Positions 25,601-33,719 of a stretch of DNA of 42,459 nt are shown here, one piece after another. The notes beneath the pieces were generated by a model that searched no databases, was not told where the DNA came from, and saw only the letters and a program-made list of their open reading frames with translations. The DNA comes from Bacteroidales bacterium. GTDB taxonomy: Bacteria; Bacteroidota; Bacteroidia; Bacteroidales; UBA932. The DNA lies in the NCBI GenBank assembly GCA_024401715.1, contig JAKSKO010000015.1, positions 1 to 42,459 on the forward strand. The letters run 5' to 3'. A program made the position numbers and the translations under genes. Position 1 is the first letter of the stretch. Every line of letters begins with the position of its first letter.

Positions 25601-28081
25601 ATGCTTTCCAGCCTTGGGGCGCAGCAGCATGCGCAGATTGCTTCACGCATGTATGAAAATTACCCTACGGTCTTTGTCCCGGGTGCCAAGGTTTTGGCAG
25701 CTTCCAGCATCAGGAGGCGTTGCATAGACAGCATGGATGCCTTCTGCGAGACCCTTATGCAACTGGATCCGTACATGGCTGTTTTCCGCGCAAGCACAGA
25801 TTCCACCATGACGTTCATAGCTCCGGGCACCGCCGACATCAAAACCGCCACGGACGAAACCAAGGCCTTCTGGAGCAAGGACTTCCAGGCCTTTGAAAAG
25901 GAAAACATATATCCGGAAAGACTGGCTTCCAGTCTGCTGAAGAACACCTCCGTAGTGGATAATTACAAGCTTTTCGACTACCTCTACTGGATTGTGGTTG
26001 GAATGCAGGATATTCAATCGGAACTGGATTTCTCGGATCTTTTCACAGCGGAAGAGCTGTTCGGCAAATGGAGAACCATTAATTACAGGATGTATGTTGC
26101 AAACTGCTATTCTCCAACTCTGGGTTCTCTGGCCCCTGAAAGCTGCCGTCCAGCGCTGGAGCATATAATTTCCCGTGCCGATGCCGCCCTGGAGGGGAAC
26201 GGCGTGAATGCAGACCTGCGTTTCGGCCACGACACCTTCCTCATCCGCCTCATGTCCCTCATGGGAATAAGGGAATGCAGCGTCCGCCAGACAGATCCGG
26301 AACTTTTCTGGTGCAGCTGGAAAGATTGGGATGTAATGCCTATGGCAGGAAACCTTCAGATGGTATTCTACCGCAAGGGTGCAAACGATCCTGTTCTGGT
26401 GAAATTCCTTCTGAATGAAAAGGAGACAATGCTTGCCTTGGATAACGTCAAAAGCGTCAGCGGCCCTTATTACGATTGGGAAGAAGTGAAAAGCGCGTGG
26501 CGATACCTGGTTCCCGTGTCCCGGAACACAGAGGAACAGATGGAAAAGGGCCCGTATAAGCCGGATTGGGAGTCCCTGGTGAAACAGCACACTCCGGAGT
26601 GGTTCCAGGATGCCAAATTCGGCATCTGGGCGCATTGGGGGCCGCAATGTGTGGAGGGCACCGGAGACTGGATGGCCCGTCACATGTATTGCGAAGGCAG
26701 CAGGGAATACAATTTCCACAGGGAGAACTACGGCCACCCTTCAGAGTTCGGCTTCAAGGATGTGCTGCCTCTTTTCAAGGCGGAGAACTGGGATCCGGAT
26801 GCTCTTGTGAAACTCTACAAGGAGACAGGCGCCCGTTATTTCTTCGCCCTTGGCAACCATCACGACAATTATGACCTCTGGGACAGTAAGCACCAGAAAT
26901 GGAATTCCAAAAACATAGGCCCGCACAGGGATGTCCTTGGAGAATGGGAGGCAGCCGCCCGCAAATACGGCCTTCCTTTCGGCATAAGCCTGCATGCAGA
27001 CCACTCGTGGCTTTGGTACGAGGTTTCGCAAGGGGCAGACAGGCAGGGCGATTATGCCGGTGTTCCATATGATGGCAATCTCACAGCGGCCGATGGCGTT
27101 GGAAAATGGTGGGAAGGATATGATCCGCAGATGCTTTACGCCCAGAACCATCCACTGAGCCTATCCGGCAACACAGATGACTGGTGGGGTTGGGAGCAGC
27201 CTTGTGCGGCCCTCCCGTCACAGGAATTCGTGGACAATTTCTTCAACCGCAGCATAGATGTGATAAACCGCTACAATCCGGACCTTATCTACTATGACGC
27301 AACAGCGGTTCCTTTCTATCCGGTGAGCGATGCCGGCATGAAGATAACCACGCACCTTTACAACCACAGCGCAAACAGGAACGGCGGCGTGAACAAGGCC
27401 GTGGCTTTCGGCAAGATTCTGGACGATACCCAGAAGAAGGCCCTCACATGGGACGTGGAGCGCGGTGCCCCCAACATGATAGTCCCTTACCCTTGGCAAA
27501 CCTGCACCTGCATAGGCGGCTGGCACTACAACCAGAGGACCTACGATCTAAACCGCTATAAATCGGCCGCCAACGTGATACGCATGCTGGCCGATGTCGT
27601 AAGTAAGAACGGCTGTCTGCTGCTAAGCATCCCGCTTCGCAGCGACGGCACATTCGACGACAAGGAGGAAGTAGTGATAAAGGGCATAGGCGCCTGGATG
27701 AGGCAGAATGGCGAGGCCATTTATGAAACCCGCCCATGGAAAGTGTTCGGCGAAGGACCAATTGCAGACAGCATCATAGAACTGAAAGCCCAGGGCTTCA
27801 ACGAGGGCAGTTATGTGAATGCCGGCGCCGATGAAATACGTTTCACCACAAAGGGCGATACCCTCTATGCAATAGCCCTTGCCTGGCCTCAGAACGGGGA
27901 AGTTCTTGTAAAATCCCTTGCCGAAGGCAGTGAGTTATGCCCCGATGGCATTGCCGGGGTTCAGCTTATAGGCTATGGCAGTGTGGATTTCCAGAGGACA
28001 GCCGACGGCCTGAAGGTATATATGCCGGCAGAGGCAATCAATGAGATTGCCCCTGCCATGAAAATCACCTTCTGCAAGTAG
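22616..28081 (+). CDS. Trifunctional fusion: GH92 alpha-mannosidase + histidine acid phosphatase + GH29 alpha-L-fucosidase
   Basis: One uninterrupted frame of 1,821 residues begins with a lipoprotein signal (LIASC, Cys17). Residues 20-720 are GH92 (DYVDPRIGSEG, PFGMVKPSPD, NNEPSFLTP, GNDD at 625-628). A Pro-rich linker (about 720-745) leads to an unrecognised beta-rich domain (745-900). Residues about 925-1285 match the histidine acid phosphatase/MINPP fold: SHYGRHGSRYL with nucleophile His945, and the catalytic GHDT (His1205-Asp1206). Residues 1310-1821 are GH29 (WFQDAKFGIWAHWGP), with Asp1561 in LIYYDATAVP as likely nucleophile. All active-site motifs look intact, so the chain may remove mannose, phosphate and fucose from one glycan at the cell surface. 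The stop lies 4 nt from the convergent GH97 stop. Confidence 0.88.
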   Translation: MKFYSLLPAALLLIASCSDVTDYVDPRIGSEGLGRTVVAPSCPFGMVKPSPDCTPSPNSGWLPMPERVDGFAQVHVSGTGGGPKYGNILIQPFTGELAGRHHYAHRRTEEIALGYYSSVYEENDIKTEVTTAQRASFYRISYPAGSQAALLVDAGFFLGENPVPNAREAQQFEASFTEAVSDYEVRGWSRISGGWNNGAPYTVYFHLCSDTPFSAVKHWEENGRQGELLSFTGGTVGIKIGISFLSMDKALQNLKEDIPHWSFGKVRKDCVAQWRKELEKIRVKGDKAHKRMFYTGLYHTMLMPVDRKGEWEKAAPDEPYYDDYYAIWDTYRSSTPLLAIMDPQREAEIVNSLLTIYKHDGFLPDARSGNSNGRTQGGSNAEIVIADAFVKNLPGIDWELALQAMINDAEVVPEDDEAEGRGALLEYNSLGYVPWGIDRAGNRTVEYAMCDYAIYVVAKGLGHNDIAEKYLKRSSNWKNLWREDTVCDSVAGFIMPRDASGRWLDNLPFGHSRVSRPTYRYTTTMFEGPWYTKWWSSFFYEASSWEYSLSVPHDVPGLIQACGGEEAFEKRLDTFFGHGYYNVNNEPSFLTPCLYHWIGKPEKTSARVLQIIRDCFNDGPAGVPGNDDSGAMSSWLAFHMTGIYPLAGDTLYVIHTPVFKESSYKLANGRTFTIKADGLSGEKDRIASIKLNGKPHPSFFLSHSELMQGGVLELKMTSRDRVEAPLPVLQHNPAPEPGTPAAITDTLQFTYKLHGQTRRFDVWFDMCGDSLRYNWTIDRNLRTWNGSYTMSPKALTGAGTLSFRMPEDGNHLVLPDNEIFNVLPLDAYRQLEKTGRCRFNNTVWKLAGSTEVFMCRRLLHLEDTLEGAQMWVLENPVLPLICRMQDNPHEQNWSCSSTNSLRRQILADTGKMGSIYYAYPVHTAQPLTSAPEGYSPVYLSHYGRHGSRYLTEDSRYGLPLDFFLLQRDRNNLTEKGEQLCDKLGLLWQEVHGMGGMLSSLGAQQHAQIASRMYENYPTVFVPGAKVLAASSIRRRCIDSMDAFCETLMQLDPYMAVFRASTDSTMTFIAPGTADIKTATDETKAFWSKDFQAFEKENIYPERLASSLLKNTSVVDNYKLFDYLYWIVVGMQDIQSELDFSDLFTAEELFGKWRTINYRMYVANCYSPTLGSLAPESCRPALEHIISRADAALEGNGVNADLRFGHDTFLIRLMSLMGIRECSVRQTDPELFWCSWKDWDVMPMAGNLQMVFYRKGANDPVLVKFLLNEKETMLALDNVKSVSGPYYDWEEVKSAWRYLVPVSRNTEEQMEKGPYKPDWESLVKQHTPEWFQDAKFGIWAHWGPQCVEGTGDWMARHMYCEGSREYNFHRENYGHPSEFGFKDVLPLFKAENWDPDALVKLYKETGARYFFALGNHHDNYDLWDSKHQKWNSKNIGPHRDVLGEWEAAARKYGLPFGISLHADHSWLWYEVSQGADRQGDYAGVPYDGNLTAADGVGKWWEGYDPQMLYAQNHPLSLSGNTDDWWGWEQPCAALPSQEFVDNFFNRSIDVINRYNPDLIYYDATAVPFYPVSDAGMKITTHLYNHSANRNGGVNKAVAFGKILDDTQKKALTWDVERGAPNMIVPYPWQTCTCIGGWHYNQRTYDLNRYKSAANVIRMLADVVSKNGCLLLSIPLRSDGTFDDKEEVVIKGIGAWMRQNGEAIYETRPWKVFGEGPIADSIIELKAQGFNEGSYVNAGADEIRFTTKGDTLYAIALAWPQNGEVLVKSLAEGSELCPDGIAGVQLIGYGSVDFQRTADGLKVYMPAEAINEIAPAMKITFCK

Positions 28082-28085
28082 GAAT

Positions 28086-29861
28086 TTATTCGCTGACTTT
28101 AACCCAGCCGTCACCGCTTGCAGCATCAAGATGGGCAGTGTACCATTTGCTGCCGTGACGGCGTTTCAGTGTAATTGATTTTCCCGGATAGCCGTCAATG
28201 AAAACGGTCTCATCCCAGGCTGTTGGCAGATTCCGGAGGAACTCTATGGCTTCGGCCGGTGCGTCACTCAGGTTGTTCGGCGTGATGGCAACATTCTGGA
28301 TGGGATTCTGGAATATAATCTGGGTTGCCAGCTGGAATCCCACGCTGGTCTTTCTCACATTTCCCTTGCTGTTGCTCTTGTGCAGGCGGCTGTTAAGTAT
28401 GCAGCCTCCGAACTCCATGCAGCCCACAGTATTGCGTATGAACGGATGCAGACATGCATTGAAGCCTTCCTGGTCGCAGAAATGCTGCTCGAATATAAGA
28501 TTCTCCGATGCCAGCACAGCCTCGCTGCCCACATAGTTCGGATACATCCTTTCCCAGCCTCTTGGAAGAGTGCAGCCGTGGAAAATAACCATCAGTCCAT
28601 AGTCGTTGGCATCGGACAGCACCTGCTCGTAAAGACGCATGGTTTCCTGCTTGTCTCCGCCCCAGAAGTCCACTTTTATACCCTTTACCCCAAGGCTTTT
28701 CATCCATGCCATCTCCCTTTTGCGTATGATGGAGTTGTCCATGCGGTTCACCGGGCTTTGCACTATGTCGTTCCAGTATCCGCTTGAAGAATACCACAGG
28801 AATACATCCACCTTTCTGCTTTGGGCATAGCGTATCAGCTCCGGCATTCTTTCATAGCCTATCTGCTTGTCCCAGCCTGCATCCACAAGAATATATTCGT
28901 ATCCCATCTCTGCAGCGAGGTCTATGAAAGTTATCTGGTCGTCCCAGTTCATGGAATCGTCCTGCCACACTATCCAGCTCCAGGTGCTTCGGCCATAACG
29001 GTATTCCTGCGAAGGCTGGTATAATGGCTCTACATTGTCCCAGGGGGCGGTGGTTTCCACTATGGGTTTGAGTGAAGAGCCTACCGTGATGGTTCTCCAG
29101 GGAGTCGCACCCGGCATGGCGAATGCCGGTTCCACTGTTCCGTTGCCGTTGTTCTCCTCCGGCATCGGGAAGGCAATGCGGTACAGGCCGTCCCGGTAGT
29201 CGCTAAGGTGCGATGCGCAGTATCTGCTGTCCACACCGGTCTCGCTAAGCAACACCCATCCGTCTCCCACATGGAAAAGGCAGGGGAAGGTGTAGCCTTT
29301 GCCGTATCTGGACCTTTCATCCATAGGGGCATCGGCCTTGTATTCCTCCTCATAGCTTGGCTTGCTGCGTTTCCATCCTATCATAGCCTTGCTCTGTGGG
29401 CACAGGAATGTTGTGGTGCCTTCCGGGAAACGGTATCCCGTACATTCTTCCATGATCCTTGTGCCAACGGTTCCCTTCACTTTCGGGAAAACATAGCGGA
29501 ACGCGATGTCGTTGTTGCTAACCCTGAATTCAATCTGCAGCCGCTGTCCTTCGGCATTCTGCACATCGGCCACCAAAGTGTTGGCCAGGTAATGCACGTT
29601 CGCCGTTTTGCATCGGTCCAGGCTGTAGTTGTTGTCTATCCTGCCCGTCTCGGAGGAAACAAGGCTAAGGTTTCCGGAAAAATCCGCCCAGTCCGCCACA
29701 AGACCCAGGGGAGAATCATCCAGCATGGTTTTCCCCTCGTAACTTACGGTGTAACTGCTTTGCGGGAAGGACAGGTCCACTTTCAGCTTTCCGTCCGGAC
29801 TGCTCACCGAAGTTATCACTGCTGAAAGAAACAGAAATAAATTTGTCATATATATCAGCAT
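28086..29861 (-). CDS. GH97 family glycosidase (alpha-galactosidase-like), short C-terminus
   Basis: The 591-residue product has a signal peptide (clearest if started at the second Met, 29849), the GH97 N-terminal beta-sandwich (SPDGKLKVDL, IEFRVSNNDIAFRY), a barrel and part of the C-domain. The nucleophile of the retaining branch is present as Asp398 in GIKVDFWGG, which points to alpha-galactosidase-like rather than SusB-like inverting activity. The chain ends soon after GSKWYTAHLDA, about 70 residues earlier than typical GH97 proteins of 660-740, so the C-terminal beta-domain seems cut short. It is the last gene of the ara operon: its first ATG overlaps the araB stop by a few bases. Its end faces the fusion gene with only 4 nt between the stops. 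Confidence 0.9.
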   Translation of the reverse strand: MLIYMTNLFLFLSAVITSVSSPDGKLKVDLSFPQSSYTVSYEGKTMLDDSPLGLVADWADFSGNLSLVSSETGRIDNNYSLDRCKTANVHYLANTLVADVQNAEGQRLQIEFRVSNNDIAFRYVFPKVKGTVGTRIMEECTGYRFPEGTTTFLCPQSKAMIGWKRSKPSYEEEYKADAPMDERSRYGKGYTFPCLFHVGDGWVLLSETGVDSRYCASHLSDYRDGLYRIAFPMPEENNGNGTVEPAFAMPGATPWRTITVGSSLKPIVETTAPWDNVEPLYQPSQEYRYGRSTWSWIVWQDDSMNWDDQITFIDLAAEMGYEYILVDAGWDKQIGYERMPELIRYAQSRKVDVFLWYSSSGYWNDIVQSPVNRMDNSIIRKREMAWMKSLGVKGIKVDFWGGDKQETMRLYEQVLSDANDYGLMVIFHGCTLPRGWERMYPNYVGSEAVLASENLIFEQHFCDQEGFNACLHPFIRNTVGCMEFGGCILNSRLHKSNSKGNVRKTSVGFQLATQIIFQNPIQNVAITPNNLSDAPAEAIEFLRNLPTAWDETVFIDGYPGKSITLKRRHGSKWYTAHLDAASGDGWVKVSE

Positions 29862-31453
29862 TTTTTGGCAAGGACTGCAGTGTGCTGCATGGCCAGGCCT
29901 TCCTTGTATGTTTCAATATAGCGGTTGAAACCCTCCACATCCTGCGCGCTTGGCATTATCTCCGTGCCGGTATTGCCCGCAAACACCACCTTGTCCAGGT
30001 AGTCCGCCAGGCTCAGCCCGTCCTTGTTGTTCACGGCATAGGCTGCAAGAAGGGCTATGCCCCAGGCTCCGCCTTCGCCTGCTGTCTCCATTACGGAAAT
30101 AGGGGAATTAAGGGCCGCTGCAAGCACTTTCTGCCCAACTCCCGGGGTCTTGAACAGTCCGCCGTGTCCGGTTATCCTGTCCACCTTCACATGCTCCTCG
30201 TTGAAAAGTACATCGTTGCCCAGCTTCAATACAGCCACGGTTGCATAAAGGTTGCTGCGCATGAAGTTGGCAAGGTTGAATCTGTCATTTGCGCTGCGCA
30301 CAACCATGGGACGGCCGTCGGCAAGGCCCGCAACAGGCTCTCCCGAAACATAGTTGTAGCTTAGGATGCCACCGCAGTCCGCGTCTCCCTCAAGGGCGTG
30401 GTTATACAGCTTGCCGTATATTTCATTCATGTCCACGGGAACGCCCAGCAGCTCCTGATACTCTTTGAACAGCTTCACCCAGGCATTTATGTCCGATGTA
30501 CAGTTGTTGCAGTGTACCATTGCAACCGGCGATGCGTCCGGCGTCGTAACCATGTCTATCATTTCGTTCGGCTTGCTAAGGTCCTTCTCCAGAACTATCA
30601 TGGAGAATGAAGATGTTCCGGCCGATACGTTGCCCGTGCGCTGTTTCACCGCGTTGGTTGCCACCATGCCTGTTCCTGCATCACCCTCCGGAGGACACAT
30701 AGGGCAGCCTGCCTTCAGATGTCCGCTTATGTCCAGTCGCTGCGCTCCGTGCTCGCTTAGGCATCCTGCCTCCTCGCCTGCGCACAGGCTCTGCGGAAGA
30801 ATGTCCTCCAGCTTCCAGTCATAGCCTTTCGGGGCCACCAGAGCATTGAATTTCTCCACCATCGCGGCATTGTAGGTCTTTGTCTGCGGGTCTATCGGCA
30901 GCATGCCGGATGCGTCGCCCACGCCAAGAACCTTCCTGCCTGTGAGGCGCCAGTGGATATAGCCTGCCAGGGTTGTGATATAAGTGATGTCCTTCACGTG
31001 CGGGCAGTCTTCCAATATGCACTGGTAAAGGTGTGATATGCTCCAGCGCAGAGGGATGTTATAGTTGAAGAGCCTGCTGAGTTCCGCCGCAGCAGCCCCT
31101 GTGTTGGTGTTTCTCCATGTGCGGAATGGAACCAGCAGTTTCTCGTCCCTGCCGAAGGCCATATAGCCGTGCATCATTGCGGAAATACCTATGGCGGCAA
31201 GATTCTCAATCTCGCAGCCGTACTGGGCCAGCACATTGCGGCGAAGGTCTGCATAACTGTCCTGCAGGCCATACCATATCCTGTCTATGCTGTATGTCCA
31301 CAGGCCGTCCACCAGCTGGTTCTCCCACTCGTGGCTGCCCTGTGCAATGGGTTTGTTCTGGCCGTCTATAAGGACAGCCTTTATGCGGGTAGAGCCGAAC
31401 TCTATTCCAAGAACGGCTCTTCCCGATGCTATAGTCTGTTTTGCGTCAAGCAT
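29855..31453 (-). CDS. araB: L-ribulokinase (FGGY family)
   Basis: The 532-residue cytoplasmic protein shows the FGGY-kinase signatures: the N-terminal phosphate loop GIEFGSTRIKAVLID, the mid motif GDAGTGMVATN, and the C-terminal GHGGLFKTPGVGQ region near residue 430. It is expected to phosphorylate L-ribulose to L-ribulose 5-phosphate with ATP. The assignment to ribulokinase rather than xylulokinase rests mainly on the genes beside it: araA ends 3 nt upstream and araD precedes araA, giving the complete isomerase-kinase-epimerase route. A similar kinase accompanies araA and araD in known Bacteroides arabinose operons. Confidence 0.88.
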   Translation of the reverse strand: MLDAKQTIASGRAVLGIEFGSTRIKAVLIDGQNKPIAQGSHEWENQLVDGLWTYSIDRIWYGLQDSYADLRRNVLAQYGCEIENLAAIGISAMMHGYMAFGRDEKLLVPFRTWRNTNTGAAAAELSRLFNYNIPLRWSISHLYQCILEDCPHVKDITYITTLAGYIHWRLTGRKVLGVGDASGMLPIDPQTKTYNAAMVEKFNALVAPKGYDWKLEDILPQSLCAGEEAGCLSEHGAQRLDISGHLKAGCPMCPPEGDAGTGMVATNAVKQRTGNVSAGTSSFSMIVLEKDLSKPNEMIDMVTTPDASPVAMVHCNNCTSDINAWVKLFKEYQELLGVPVDMNEIYGKLYNHALEGDADCGGILSYNYVSGEPVAGLADGRPMVVRSANDRFNLANFMRSNLYATVAVLKLGNDVLFNEEHVKVDRITGHGGLFKTPGVGQKVLAAALNSPISVMETAGEGGAWGIALLAAYAVNNKDGLSLADYLDKVVFAGNTGTEIMPSAQDVEGFNRYIETYKEGLAMQHTAVLAKKC

Positions 31454-31456
31454 AGT

Positions 31457-32998
31457 CTATTTCAAAGCTTTGTTCAACATGTAATAAACCTCGTTGTTGC
31501 GAAGCTGCTGCTTGAATCCGCTTATTGTGGTATTCTTGTCTATACCAATGAACTCCATGCCGGTGATCTCTGCGAAGTCCTCCCAGTATTCGGCGGTGAT
31601 GTCATAAGAGAATGCACTGTGATGTGTGCCGCCCGCAAGAATCCATGCTCCCGCGCCAATCTCGAATGTAGGCTGAGGCACCCACAGGGCCGATGCAACC
31701 GGAAGCTTAGGCATTGGCTTAGGCTCTATGCACTCCACCTCGCTGGTGATAAGGCGGAAGCGGTTGCCAAGGTCCACGATGGTGGCTTTGATGCCGCGGC
31801 CTGTCTTCGAGGTGAACACCAGACGCGCGGTCTGCTGCTTGCGTATGCCTATGCCCAGGAAATGAACCTCAAGTTTCGGCTTGTCGCTTGAAATAAGAGG
31901 ACAGACCTCCAGCATGTGGCTCTGCAGTGAAGAAGTGCAGTCTTCGGCAAAGTTAAGGGTGTAGTCCTCCAGGAAAGAGCAGCCCTTCTCAAAGCCCTGA
32001 TTCATAACCCAAAGGCTGCGCTGCAGACATGCTGTCTTCCAGTCGCCCTCTGCGCCGAATCCGTAACCCTCTGCCATCAGACGCTGGGTTGCAAGGCCTG
32101 GAATCTGGTCGAAACCGCAGAAATCCTCCGCTGTGATGTCGGCAGCGCCAAGGTCGTCGAAGTTTGTTGTGTTTGCGCTTGTGTTTTCGTCCTCAAGCAC
32201 GCGGCGTATTGCAATCTCCGCTTTTGCGGCGTTGCGCACTTTCTCCCAGTACACCTGTTCTCCGCACTCGTCAATCTTTACGGTATACAGTTTCCTGTAT
32301 TCCTCCACAAGTGCTTCAACATCGGCATCCTCCACCTTTTTGAAATATTCCATGAGGGAAGAGACAGGATAGTAGTCCACATGATAGCCAAGTCTCTGCT
32401 CGAATTCCACGCGGTCTCCGTCCGTAACGGCAACGTTGTTCATGTTCATGCCGAACATGAGGCAGCGTACGTCGTGCGCATCGGCAACGGCTGCTGCAAC
32501 GCGTGCCCATACTGCAATCCTCTCCTGGGCCTCTTTGCTTTTCCAATGGCCTACCACCACCTTGCGGGCAACGCGCATGCGGCTGCAGATGTGGCCGAAC
32601 TCTATGTCGCCGTGGGCGCTCTGGTTCAGGTTCATGAAGTCCATGTCTATGCTTTCCCAAGGAATCTGGGAATTGTACTGGGTGTGGAAGTGAAGAAGCG
32701 GTTTCTTCAGGCACTGAAGGCCCTTTATCCACATCTTTGCAGGGCTGAAGGTGTGCATCCAGGTGATCACGCCCGCACATTTGGGGTCGTTGCTTGCCGC
32801 CTGCATTATCGCCTCAACCTCGTTGGAAGAGTTTGCGGTACCTTTATATACTACTTTCACCGGGATGATGCCGCCGTTGTTCAGGCCTTCAACCATCTCT
32901 TTGCTGTGACCGTCCACAATCTGAACTGTCTCGCCACCGTATAGAAGCTGGGCGCCGGTAATCCACCAGAGCTCCATATTTTCAAATGCTTTTGCCAT
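31457..32998 (-). CDS. araA: L-arabinose isomerase
   Basis: The 513-residue cytoplasmic enzyme matches AraA over its full length (WWITGAQLLYGGETV, CAGVITWMHTFSPAKMW, LHFHTQYNSQIPW). The metal and catalytic ligands of the family are visible in MAEGYGFGAEGDWKT, in SHMLEVCP and in the GGTHHSAFSY motif near the C-terminus. It converts L-arabinose to L-ribulose, the first intracellular step of arabinose use. It follows araD by 13 nt and precedes araB by 3 nt. Confidence 0.97.
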   Translation of the reverse strand: MAKAFENMELWWITGAQLLYGGETVQIVDGHSKEMVEGLNNGGIIPVKVVYKGTANSSNEVEAIMQAASNDPKCAGVITWMHTFSPAKMWIKGLQCLKKPLLHFHTQYNSQIPWESIDMDFMNLNQSAHGDIEFGHICSRMRVARKVVVGHWKSKEAQERIAVWARVAAAVADAHDVRCLMFGMNMNNVAVTDGDRVEFEQRLGYHVDYYPVSSLMEYFKKVEDADVEALVEEYRKLYTVKIDECGEQVYWEKVRNAAKAEIAIRRVLEDENTSANTTNFDDLGAADITAEDFCGFDQIPGLATQRLMAEGYGFGAEGDWKTACLQRSLWVMNQGFEKGCSFLEDYTLNFAEDCTSSLQSHMLEVCPLISSDKPKLEVHFLGIGIRKQQTARLVFTSKTGRGIKATIVDLGNRFRLITSEVECIEPKPMPKLPVASALWVPQPTFEIGAGAWILAGGTHHSAFSYDITAEYWEDFAEITGMEFIGIDKNTTISGFKQQLRNNEVYYMLNKALK

Positions 32999-33011
32999 AA
33001 TATCTTATCTT

Positions 33012-33713
33012 TTATTTCTTTTTCTGTCCATAATATGCGTTGGGACCGTGTTTGCGGTTATAGTGTTTCTCCACAAGCAGCTGGCTCATGGTGAGTTCCG
33101 GATTCAGGCTGAAGGCCACGAAAGCCATTTTGGCGCACTGTTCCATAACCTTTGCGTTGTATACGGCATTGTCCGGTGACGTTCCCCAACTGAAAGGGCC
33201 GTGATTCTTCACAAGGACTGCCGGAGTGTGGTCCGGATTAATTCCGCGGGTGTTGAACTCGTCCACAATCACGTTGCCTGTTTCCAGTTCGTACCGGCCC
33301 TCAACTTCGGCCTTTGTCATGTCCCTGGTGCAAGGGATCTCCCTGTAGAAATAATCGGCATGCGTTGTGCCTATGTTCGGGATGTCCCTGCCTGCCTGTG
33401 CGAAGGCTGTGGCATAGGTGCTGTGGGTGTGAACCACGCCCATGATGTTCGGGAAAGCCCTGTACAGGACAAGGTGTGTGGGAGTGTCGGAAGAAGGGTT
33501 CAGCTCTCCTTCCACAACCTCTCCGCTTTCCAGCGAAACCACCACCATGTCCGAGGCCTTCATATTGTCATAACTTACCCCGGAAGGCTTGATTACCACA
33601 AGGCCCTTCTCCCTGTCTATGCCGGAAACATTTCCCCAGGTGAAGATCACCAGCCCCTGTTTCACAAGGTCCAGATTGGCCTTGAACACTTTCTCTTTAA
33701 GTTCTTCAAGCAT
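33012..33713 (-). CDS. araD: L-ribulose-5-phosphate 4-epimerase
   Basis: The 233-residue protein is a class II aldolase/adducin-fold enzyme with the zinc ligands of AraD: the HTHS pair in [14 protein letters not shown] and the later His in [10 protein letters not shown]. The phosphate-binding residues in TWGNVSGID and the catalytic region SSDTPTH are also present. It converts L-ribulose 5-phosphate to D-xylulose 5-phosphate for the pentose phosphate pathway. It lies 6 nt after the symporter gene and before araA in the same operon. Confidence 0.96.
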   Translation of the reverse strand: MLEELKEKVFKANLDLVKQGLVIFTWGNVSGIDREKGLVVIKPSGVSYDNMKASDMVVVSLESGEVVEGELNPSSDTPTHLVLYRAFPNIMGVVHTHSTYATAFAQAGRDIPNIGTTHADYFYREIPCTRDMTKAEVEGRYELETGNVIVDEFNTRGINPDHTPAVLVKNHGPFSWGTSPDNAVYNAKVMEQCAKMAFVAFSLNPELTMSQLLVEKHYNRKHGPNAYYGQKKK

Positions 33714-33719
33714 GATATA

